This document shows, piece after piece, positions 54,497 through 64,000 of a stretch of 64,000 nucleotides of DNA. Numbering within the stretch: position 1 is the first letter of the stretch; every line of letters starts with the position of its first letter. Below the pieces are notes generated by a model, which was not told where the DNA came from, did not search any database, and saw only the letters and a list, made by a program, of their open reading frames with translations. The DNA is from Warburgia ugandensis (taxonomy: Eukaryota; Streptophyta; Magnoliopsida; Canellales; Canellaceae): contig CP141138.1 of assembly GCA_035236585.1 (NCBI GenBank), positions 27,849,437 to 27,913,436 on the forward strand, in the 5' to 3' direction. Both the position numbers and the translations under genes were made by a program.

Positions 54497-56147
54497 ATTA
54501 TAGAAGTGTTTTCCCCCATCATTAATAATGGCCTATGGAGTACCAAAGAGTGTAAAAATATTTTCTTTCAAAAAATAGACCACCAATTTGTGGTCATTGG
54601 TCTTATATGCCATGGCTTCCACCCATTTGGACATTTAGTCCACTAGCACAAGGATGTAAAGGTGTCTGAAGGAATTGGAAAAGCTCCCATAAAGTCGATG
54701 CCCCAAACATTGAAAGGATTAACAATTAGAATGGTATTTAAGGGTATTATATCTCTTTTACCTATACGCCCTAATTGTTGACCACTGTCACATGCTATGC
54801 ATTAAGCATGAGAATCCCTAAAGATGGTGGGCCAGTAGAATTCATACTACAAAATTTTTATAGCCATTTTCTTTGTACTGAAGTGGCCCCACATGCATGG
54901 TCATGACAAAAGAAAATGAGTTGATGATGCTCATTATTTGGTATTGTAATAGCTCAAGTTTTTATAATATAGATATTTATTTTGCATGGGATTGACAACA
55001 ATATTCTAGTTGGCTCTACTGGTTATAACGTGCGCATGAATACTTTAGAACTAGAGTTCAAGTATCTAAATTAGCCACAAAATAGTCTTTTTGGAGAAAA
55101 TTCCTTACCCAAAGTCAGGGGATGTCTAGGTGCAATGAATCCCATAGGAAATCAATACAAACTATAATAAGAAAAGAATGGAAGAGATTGAGTAGAATCT
55201 AGAGAATTATTGGTAGCTAGAAAAGGATGAGGATATGTAGCAAAGAGTGGATAAGATTAGAATTTGTGATGATATAGGATAGGAAGGAGAAGCATATCTA
55301 GAGATATGATAGAATACACAATAGTAAAGAGGGGAGACAAGTAAAATTGGTTAGGTGGAGAAAGAATAATAGAATACATAAAACACAAGAAAATTGTTTT
55401 GCATCTAAGAGGTAGGGGGCATGGGATATTTTAAGTTAGATCAATTTTCAAATGACATGATTTGATCTATTTTATTCATTAGTAGGATATGCACTCTCAA
55501 TCCTTGATTGATTATTGATTTGATCGATTGATTTCATATTTCAAGCATGCTTACCCTTTATTCCCAAGATCCATCCATGAGCATTGTTGTTGCTTGAAAT
55601 TTCATGCCATGCAAACTTATTTGATTACTTTTTAATGCTCTTGCACACATTGTTTGATATGTTCTAATGTACACCTTTGGTTTTTATTCTAAGGTTTATA
55701 TGTCATGGATCTATCTTATTAGTGCATGTGCATATTGTAATAACCCCAATTTTTGTAACTGATTGAGAAAATCAATAAAGTTTGAGTTTCAGATATTTCG
55801 GGCTGAAATATTAGGGTTATTTAGAATATACTTTTTATAAAAGTATAATCAAATAATAAGACATGTAAAATTGAAATTAAACTTAGCAAACCCTTCAAAA
55901 TGACTGTAAGTAGGACAAATTCTGAATTCGGATGAAAAATTCTTAAGTTTCTACATTTCTTGGACAAAAGGGTAAAATAGTAATTTTACCCAAAAATCAA
56001 AATCTCCCAAAAATCAAAATATGAGACATCAAAATATAGAATGTACTGAGAAATACGAATCCAACGCCACTAAGTATACTCAAATCCGAGATCATGGGAA
56101 TAAAACGCAAAATTTTATACATAAATGGCAAAACGGTCTTTTTACAC

Positions 56148-56182
56148 CACGTGGGGCCCACATGGGGCCCACAAGGGGCCCA
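56148..56182 (+). promoter_or_regulatory. G-box and GGGGCCCA cluster in LTR U3
   Basis: CACGTG (56148-56153) overlaps GTGGGGCCCAC (56151-56161), followed by two more GGGGCCCA cores (56165-56172 and 56175-56182). GTGGGNCCCAC is the known class I TCP binding consensus and CACGTG the bZIP/bHLH G-box. The cluster lies about 170-200 bp upstream of the TATA box, a promoter-like distance. Confidence 0.55.
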
Positions 56183-56352
56183 AAAATGAATCTTATGAGC
56201 AGCCCACATGAATTAATGGGTCAACAAACACCAAATGGTCTTGGGAAAGAAAAATGGAACATTGGGAAGAAATAATGGAGCATGGGAGACTTTCATGCCA
56301 TTTAATAATAAAAAATTAAATATTATAATCATGAAAAAAGGACCAAAATGCC

Positions 56353-56359
56353 TATAAAT
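56353..56359 (+). promoter_or_regulatory. TATA box of the 4.93 kb LTR
   Basis: TATAAAT in the context GCCTATAAATACAACC, about 617 bp from the LTR start. Confidence 0.55.
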
Positions 56360-59300
56360 ACAACCCCAAAAACCTTCCAAAATTGTTCATAAAATCTCCA
56401 CGAAATTTTCTTCACTCTCCCTTAAAAGTTAGACCTAGATCCCTCCCCAAAAACCCAAAGTTTCCAAGAGATATCTCTCTTTGCAATTTCTTTTTCTTTT
56501 TAGATTGGAACAAGAGACCTAAAATCAATTAGGCACTCTGTTCTAGATCTAATTTCATCAATTCCACCGTCCAAAACTTTCCACCATATCTATTCTACAA
56601 AGCCCCCAAAGTAATTTTAAGATCCAACGGTTCAAACAACGAAAATTTGCAAGAAAGGTAGATCTTAGGCCATATCTTCATCAACAAGGCATTCTTTTTA
56701 AATTGGGCATATAATCAAGGTTTTTTCTCTAATCAGGTAGGTGGGAATACTTTCTATAGATGTTTAATACTGGTTTATGTAATTTTTAGTTTACTGTAAT
56801 TTATTTTGATGATAAAAAAGGTAAAAATAAAGTAATAACAGAACCCTTAATTCAGGATTATAGAGTACTCAGATGAAAATTCTAACAACACCAATATATC
56901 CAAAAGGTCCAAAATCCCTAGGGTAGAATTTTCACAATGATCGGAGATGTTTTGGGCCCTCAATTGAGAGAGGATTGATTGGACGGTCCAGAATGGATTG
57001 TCCGATCTCCGAATCTAAGAGCACCCAAGATGTACACGTGACACACCATTGAAAATGGCGCACGTGGGAACATTCCACACTTGCTGCATGTGGGACGTCA
57101 TCCCAAGCGGCATGACGGAGCGTCCGTGGAAATAACGAGTGGACGCGCTCGACAAGCATCTCGCTTATGGGCACGTGGACGACGAGCGTCCCTCTCGTCC
57201 CATCCCCGTCAGTGGATGCCCCGTATGGGAGCTTCTACATTCCATTGTAGTGGATACGCCTGACAAACCGAGTGCGTTCTGCCCGACTCGTTTCGCCCGA
57301 CTAATCTAGGCCATCCGTTCCTTGGGCTCAAATCAAATCCAGGCCCTAGGAAGGACTGTGAACTTCTAGATCACATTCTGGAGTCATTTGAACTCCAAAT
57401 TGAGATCAGAAAGAAGCTATGGAAAGCTTGAAAACTCTATTTTCTTATGAAATGATAAAATGAATATAATATTTAGTAAAAAAATTTTGTATTAAAGAAA
57501 CAAGTTTTCAATTACCTAGATCTGCAAGATCTGAGATAATCAGATCTTGGAAATAGGTTTTACTAATGATATACTATTGAAATAAAGTGATATCTATGGT
57601 TTAATTGGACATATCTAGGATATATTAAGGGATCTACCCATTATGGGAGAAAAATCCTAAAAATACAAAGGGACCCACTTGATCAATGAGATCAAGTGTG
57701 ATCAGATCCTTGGGATGGATAAAATGAATGTTGATACAATGAAATCCAAGAAATTATGGATGGATTGTGACAAAAATAGATCAATATGATCTTTGGACCT
57801 TAATAAAGAAAATCCCCTAAATATAATTAATACCCTTAATCAAAGGAAAAGATCTAAGATCTAATGGTTGGATCATAGGTAAAGGTTTCTAAAAATGTTA
57901 ACGCAATTAGTTTCATTTTATATAATAGCATTTTAAATATGATTATGTTATAAAGCATGCTAGTATAACATTTAGACTTTAGCATGATATGTGATTTCAT
58001 TGTTATCATAAAGTGCTAGATTTAATTATCTTAGGGCCACTTTAGTATGATTTCATGTCATTCTAACTTAGGACAATGTTAGAATTTCATATAAGTTTAT
58101 ACTATAGTATGAGATTATACATTAAGTCCATGTTAGTTTAAATTGAGCTATTAAGGTATATTAGTTGGAAATCATGTTAGAGTAATTTTAAGTACCTTGT
58201 CTCATTATCATTAAATGTTAAATTATGTAGTTTTATGCTTTGAATTTATAATTCATTTATGGTTAAATGTTATTAGTAGATTTACTTGTTATGAGATAAA
58301 GAGTATAAAATATAAAAAATGTAATCTAATGAGAAAGTAGAGTTTCATGACACAAATAAGAATGGAGTACTTTGGACTTAATTAGTAAGGGTTATAGTTA
58401 GTAGGACAATATAAGGATTATCAAATCCTTGGCCCAAACTAGAAAAAGAATAATAAACCCCATGAATAACATTATAAATATTCATGGACTTAATTAAAAT
58501 CCTTTAAAAAGAGTACTTAGGGTAAACATGCTTATAGGAACCTTATGAAAGGTTGAGCTATGGTCATTCTAGTGAATGATGAACATAGTGGTTAAGGGGG
58601 TTATCTAATAAAGACTCCCTCTTCCCCTACCTTCTGTTGACGTTTGTGAGGTCTAAACGCCTCCTTACAAGAGGATTGAAGTAACCACTTTGTGTTCACC
58701 CATTCAGCTAGTAAGCCTTAGCCAATTGGAAATAAGAGGAGCAGTCTAGATTTAGGATTGAATAAGTTACCTTCAACCAGCACATTAACTGGTTGATTAA
58801 TAATAATAAGAGCATAAAAGGTTAGTAAATTACCTAACCCTAATAAAAACAGTAAGTAAGATAAGGATGATCAAACAAGATCCATTAGATCTTGGATGAT
58901 CAAGAACAATAAGAAATAGAATATTATATTGTACTTAGTATGCACGTTTATTAGTATGCTTGTTATAGTTCATTAGATTAGATAATCCAAACCCTTGATC
59001 AAAGATGATTCAAGGAAGAAAACCAAGATCATCCTCCTTAGGGATGATCCAATAACTGAACTTAGATCAAAGAAGAACTAGATGATAGAAGATCTAGGAC
59101 CTTGATCTTTATCAACATGTGTAGATTGTAAATCAATGGATCTATGAAAGATCAAGATCAAGGAGATGGACACACAAAGACTGAGAGATAGAAAAATACT
59201 TAGATATGAATGATCTAAAGATCATTCTAAACATTAGATCTGGTGATCAATAGGATTGTTCAAAATTTATATATTGACAATATGTATGGATGTACAGATT

Positions 59301-61575
59301 ACATACATCAGTCAGGATCATGGAAGATTGGGGAAAAGAGATCAATCCTTAAAGGTAGGAGGATTTGATGAATGCATTTACATGAGATATACATGATTTT
59401 ACTCATGATCTTATGTTGATAAGAGTAATGTTAATACTTGTATTAAATCTCTTGAAAACCTAATCCAACCAAACACATATAAGATGGTTAAGGACTAAAC
59501 TATAAGTGAATAGGGAACTAGAAAATATTTCAGCCCTAAGTAAACAGACATATGGTCTGATATATATGAAATCTATTTTACATACAAGCTTGGAGGCTTA
59601 TGAGTTTGTTTTAATAGGCATAAGCCTAGGGGAATGCTATTGCTAGAGGAGTTATGAGGGTTTGGCCACCTGCTCCTTGAAATTTGATGATTTGATGATA
59701 CCTTGCCCAAAGAGAGGCTAAAAGTCAGGTGGTGGCAATTATGGGAAGGCCACCATTGTGAAAGTCTTGCGCCCCCATACGGGCAGTGACATAATATTTT
59801 CCACCGTGGTATCAGTGATGAACAGGGCAGTTATTCGAGCACGGTAGTACAGATCAGAATGCAGCATAGCAACCTTTCTGATTATTTTGCACTATAATGC
59901 ATATAAGAATAGGTATAGTGAAATGCCTTATGTTGTAGCATAATGAAATGCTGGGTAATTGTATATTACCAATATTTTCCAATAAGGGAAATTCCCAATA
60001 TAAGATTATCTGTAATACTAAATTCTCATAATGGAGGGAATTGATCAGCTTTGTTGGGAATGATATTTGACTACTTTCACAAATTTAACTAGTTTACCCA
60101 TGAAGGGTATGTATGTATATAGATATACATAACTTACAAAGTAAAGAGTATGTTTAATGATAATGAGATTATGAAGTATTGGAATTACATTGTCAATTTT
60201 ATGTTTCTTAAATCCCCTACCAAGCATTGCTTGATGAGATATTGTAAATGTTGCAATATCTCAGATACACGGAAAGAGAGTTAGGAGCGGAAGATGATGG
60301 AAGACTTGAAGAGAATAATCTTCAAGGTATACCCTTGAAGACATGTATTTTTCTTTGTTGAGAGTTTTATTGTATGGTGAGCTTGAGTTTTGGATTATGT
60401 AATTTGGACAAGTATTGTACTAGATTTGGCTGTATTGTGAACCACTGGATAGATCTTGGAGTTTAATAAAAGTATATTCTTTCAATGGAATTTTATTTTG
60501 TACACAATTTTACTTATGTTATGTATGAAGTGGTGACTTGGGTTTTCAAAACAAGTTCTAAAGAAAAGAATTTCCGCTGCTTTGTTTTGCGAAATTTTTT
60601 TTACACTCTTAAGGGCCCTGCCTTTCAATATACTTTACAAATCATGTTACAAAAACTTGGGTCGTTACACATATAGTTTATTTAAATCCTATAACTAATG
60701 TGTCATAGATCTAATTTATAGGAACATGCACATATAGTTTTCTAAATTCTAAAGTTTAACCCATGCCCCATACTCATGCGCCACACAAAACACATGATCA
60801 CTTTAAGTTTAATCCATGCACACCTTTTATTGATTGACCTGATTCTTAGTATGCATATATTCATTTATATAAGTTATGGTATTTTACCATTTGATTCCAC
60901 TTGAAAGTTCATGCTAGTCATTCTTGTCTTGTTGGCGATATGCCAATTGATCTTGCATGCAAATCCATGTGCACGTGCGTCGATCTTGTGTACTAATGCA
61001 TGTACATAGAGATACTATATTATACTAACAATTGATTTAAGTCAAAGGTCATGTGCATAGTTATTTGTTGATTAGAGCTCATGCGCACAATTATATGTTG
61101 ATTGAAGATCATGTGCATGAGTTATTTGGTTAATCCAACATCATGTGCATGAGCTATTGTTTAATTCAAGGTCATGAATATAGTTTAATCTTGATCCATT
61201 TCATATCCTCCTTTGATTTTGGTTTTAGATGCTTGTGGATAGTGGCTTTTGAGTTCTAATTTCATACACTTTATTGAGTCATTTTGATATAAGCACACCA
61301 TGTATCATTGTTTCTAATCTCATTTCATATGAGCATGATGATTGCATTGAATAATTCTACATGTGATACTTTTAGTTCATGAAAAGTGAACACCTATCTT
61401 TGTCCATACATGATGATGGAGATATTAAGGCATGGATGGGTAATTCAAAGATAATAGGATGATGGTTATAATTAGATGTATGCGTGGTAATAAGTTCAGT
61501 TTGTAAATAAATTCATGATGGAAAGAAAATTAAAGGAATCATATGCATGTTAGAAAGGAGTTCATGTCATGCCAT

Positions 61576-61583
61576 TATATAAG
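61576..61583 (+). promoter_or_regulatory. candidate TATA box of the Del LTR
   Basis: TATATAAG, with weaker matching forms near 31510 and 40730 in the other Del LTRs. It lies downstream of the CATGCA-rich zone. The transcription start is not otherwise supported. Confidence 0.35.
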
Positions 61584-63439
61584 AGACAATATTTGGAATC
61601 TATTTTTATATATTTACATCTCACTGATGATTGGTTGGGTCGGGTGAAATCAAGCCAATGTACAGGATGATAGAAACTCACCCTTGATGGTATGATCAGT
61701 TTAATAACATAAGTATATTAGACAAAAATTTTACACTGACTAGATTTCAAGACCTTGGATCTTTAGGGAACGAGTTGATTTGGACCTTCAAGTATGGGTT
61801 CTATCATTCTAGATAGGAAAATGTTCATACGATCATGATCACTACTTGATTTTAACATGTATATGATCAAATAGTTGCATGGGATGCATGCACATGTTTG
61901 GGACGTTGAGTGCTAGAACATGCTAGAAATGCTTGCTTGAATATATATAAATTGTATGATAGCATGGTTGCATAGTTTTATGGAAAACACATTTTGGATT
62001 TTCAGGATTTCATGATGAGACACCCAAACGGTTTTGATCGTTTATGTATCTCATATATCTCCTTTCCATATGAGCATTTATAGTCAGAGCTTCATAATTG
62101 TTTTGGAATTAAGATCACTATACCTATTTATAAGACCCATGTTTTAACAATTCATACCTTTTAATACGGGTAGAATGTGTACCATCGCTATTATACAAAT
62201 TTCTTTCAAACTATGATACGCTAATTGTGAATTTGTGTTATTTGCACTAAGGAGTGTTTATATGATTGCACCATAAATATGTTATGTGAATTATGATGAG
62301 ACTCTTTGGTGCCATATGTGAGGAGTGATTGAACTTTGATTTCATAAAATTTTCATGAGAAATGTTTTAATGAATGAAGTATAAGCAACTTTAGAGTCTT
62401 GTGGTTAGCTTAAAATTAGGCAACTCATAAGATTGGAGCCTAGCCTAGACACCTCTGGTTGCTATGCTAAGAGTGTAGTTAGCCACTAGCACTCTAAAAA
62501 GGAAATTTGATACCTGCCTAAGGTAAAAGCTTTTGTGTGTTTGGAAGGGTCACGAAACCTTCCATTCAATGTGATCCATTCTCCCCCATGAAGATCGAGG
62601 TAGGCTATGCAGTATCCATGATCGAATGTAGGCAAGAGAGTTAGTTCTCTATATGTACATACCAATTGAATGTGATATGGACATTAATAGTATATTGATC
62701 AACCTTGAGGGATTTAGACCATTCACCTTAATGGCCTCAAGAAGATGCTGCTGTTTGATCAATTTGACATTATGACATGTTTCAGATATTGGGTACAACT
62801 TCTAATGTTGTGTACTTTTGGTTAGAGATTTGTAATGTACTATGTAATTTATCATGAATTTTGAGGTTGAAATCCTTATCCAGGTTTGATACCAATCATG
62901 ATTAATTGATAGCATCTTATTATCTCTACGCATTCATGTATTTTCTGTATGTTTTTATCTCACTTAGAATTTCCCATTGAGTGGTCGTACTCACTCCCAC
63001 CAACAATTCCAGGCTAGTCTTTTAGGCAGGAGTAAAGAGTTGAGATAGAACAAGAACTTTGAAGAAGGAGAGCAAAAGAATGACAGTGAAATTAATTACT
63101 TATTTGGTCTAGAATAAAAACCATTGAACATTTAGAATGATGATGTAATCGAGTAATAAACATTTATTTGAATATTAAGATTTGGTTTAATTCAAGTTAT
63201 AGTGTCTCCTAATGTTGTTTGGGCTGTGACGAGTGGGACATGGTAGTGTCATTCTCATGCACTTATTTTGGTTATATGTGGAGTTTTGATAAGACATTCG
63301 GGCTTTGAAGGGTAGTTATGAAAACTAATATGTTTGGTACATCTTTGAAATGTTTTAGAAAAAAAGAATTACTCACAATCTTGATCATTTCACAAGCAAT
63401 TTTTAAAAACTAATTTGTGAAAAACTATGGGGTCACAAT

Positions 63440-63453
63440 TAGTATTAGAGCCC
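63440..63453 (+). other. primer-binding site of the second Del copy
   Basis: TTAGTATTAGAGCC, two bases after the LTR end, a degraded initiator Met tRNA site. Confidence 0.65.
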
Positions 63454-63619
63454 AGTTTATACTGCTTATAACTTGGGAACTATAATACTTAATAGTGGCA
63501 AAATGAGTCCAAGGTACAATAAGTAGGTCAAAATAAAAAATGAAAAACTCGTTAGATTGCTCTGATAAAATCAGATCCTCGATGAGATTAACATAGTCAG
63601 GAATTTGAAGAGGTATTTC

Positions 63620-63808
63620 TAGTGGAATTTCCTAGGTTATCTTCAAGGTGAGAAATGGACTTTATGATGGAACTATTGCTAGGAATAGCTCTCATCTCAA
63701 GGCACTTTACCGCATGGCTCCAATAGAGCTAAAGGAATTAAAGGTGTAGCTTTAAGAGTTGATTGATTAAGGATTTATTTGCCCAAGTGTTTTACCTTCG
63801 GAAGCCTC
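63620..63808 (+). pseudogene. Del/Tekay RT, N-terminal segment (second copy)
   Basis: Aligns with 33395-33596, for example AAGGCACTTTACCGCATGGC against AAGGCACCTTACCCCATGGT. Family text is the lead-in to Del RT. It stops at the same point as the first copy, where a TGATAAG LTR starts. Broken. Confidence 0.75.
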
Positions 63809-64000
63809 TGATAATTGTTTAATTTTGTATAAAAACCACTAATTAGTTACCCATGTATTACAACTTATAGGAGTAAATTAAGGTCTTTAGACTAAAATTC
63901 ATAATACATGCATTTTTGACCTAATGATGCAAAAGCTTGTAATTTTATAGGTTCAAAAGCTAATGCAAGGTACATATGTAATTAATCATATTTTTGTAGG
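63809..64000 (+). mobile_element. TGATAAG-type LTR in Del RT (second copy), cut by the window edge
   Basis: Starts TGATAATTGTTTAATTTTG and follows 33597 onward, ending at the window edge in the shared text TTTTTGTAGG. It sits at the same place in the Del RT text as the first copy. Confidence 0.8.

Larger units (their letters stand above)
50176..54944 (-). mobile_element. second copy of the Athila(-) pol fossil, split by a solo LTR
   Basis: Parts 50176-51793 and 54502-54944 are similar to 22250-24332 throughout, on the minus strand. The integrase C-terminal side is around 51130-51480, and core and zinc-finger parts follow to 54944. It is broken. Its left neighbour (LTR end) and right neighbour (Del LTR, after the shared ATTATTTGGTATTG) are those of the first copy. 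Confidence 0.8.
55736..60669 (+). mobile_element. solo LTR, 4.93 kb, with perfect 5-bp target duplication
   Basis: Starts TGTAATAACCCC and ends TTGGGTCGTTACA, flanked by CATAT at 55731-55735 and 60670-60674. The uninterrupted target is seen at 27170-27180 (first copy, GCACATATAGTTTATG). No internal coding region, primer site or second LTR. Landmarks: G-box plus TCP-like sites (56148-56182), TATA box (56353-56359), CAGGTAGGTG (56734-56743), a GC-richer zone (57000-57300), a GATC-rich zone (58860-59260), stem-rich module (59660-59760) and AATAAA near 60466. It is absent from the first block, so it is younger than the duplication. Confidence 0.9.
54945..63437 (+). repeat. 5' LTR of the second Del copy, about 3.56 kb plus nested LTR
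   Basis: Pieces 54945-55735 and 60670-63437. This is the most complete Del LTR in the window. It ends GGGGTCACA (63429-63437). TATATAAG at 61576-61583 is a candidate TATA box. It lacks the GA tract of 39221-39328. Confidence 0.8.
54945..64000 (+). mobile_element. second copy of the Del/Tekay element (5' LTR to RT start), runs off the window
   Basis: Parts: 5' LTR 54945-63437 with a nested LTR (55736-60669), a primer-binding site (63440-63453), the RT start (about 63620-63808), then a TGATAAG-type LTR from 63809. It starts TGTAATAGCTCAAG at the same place in Athila(-) integrase as the first copy at 24333. As in the first copy, no gag or protease is recognised between the primer site and RT. 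Broken. Confidence 0.8.

Noticed and set aside
56932-57263. Overlapping frames in the GC-richer part of the 4.93 kb LTR
   Set aside because: Frames open on both strands only because the local GC content is higher; no family match and no counterpart in the related LTR at 41201.

Overview
The window looks like intergenic DNA from a seed plant with a large, repeat-rich nuclear genome. It is AT-rich, and no host protein gene, tRNA or rRNA could be supported. Nearly everything that can be named is transposable-element sequence: plant L1-type and RTE-type LINEs, Athila-type and Del/Tekay-type (chromovirus) Ty3/gypsy fossils, several very long LTRs of related families (about 2.5-4.9 kb), and long microsatellites. 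The species cannot be named from this sequence. Family calls rest on protein motifs read by eye and on repeats within the window.

Layout, left to right. 1-2460: 3' part of an L1-type LINE (+), with RT, zinc-binding and RNase H segments. 2871-16536: a minus-strand LTR element with no recognised coding region (3' LTR 2871-5847, internal 5848-10020, primer-binding site next to a 5' LTR 10021-16536). A different solo LTR (12474-15433) sits inside its 5' LTR. 17379-22249: a 4.9 kb solo LTR inserted next to a minus-strand Athila pol fossil (22250-24332). 24333-41200: a Del/Tekay element (+) whose 5' LTR holds another LTR (24503-26888) and an RTE LINE (27860-31190, minus), and whose RT is split by a 2.5 kb LTR (33597-36098). 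41201-43793: part of a further long LTR. 43794-48896: Athila internal region (+), gag to integrase. 48897-49349: a piece of the LTR type seen at 33597. 49350-64000: a second, diverged copy of the block LTR / Athila(-) / Del(+) / inserted LTR seen at 17379-34000, carrying its own insertions (51794-54496 and 55736-60669, both with perfect 5-bp target duplications).

The most informative feature is this duplicated, nested block. The shared junctions give an order of events: Athila(-) first, then the 4.9 kb LTR and the Del element in it, then the 2.5 kb LTR in Del RT, then duplication of the block, then separate insertions in each copy. Second are sequence modules conserved between different long-LTR families: a stem-rich leader segment, a splice-donor-like CAGGTAGGTG, GC-rich perfect palindromes, and a TCP/G-box-like cluster upstream of a TATA box. 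I see no defence system, metabolic cluster or other multigene system. The genes here do not work together; they are layers of dead mobile DNA.
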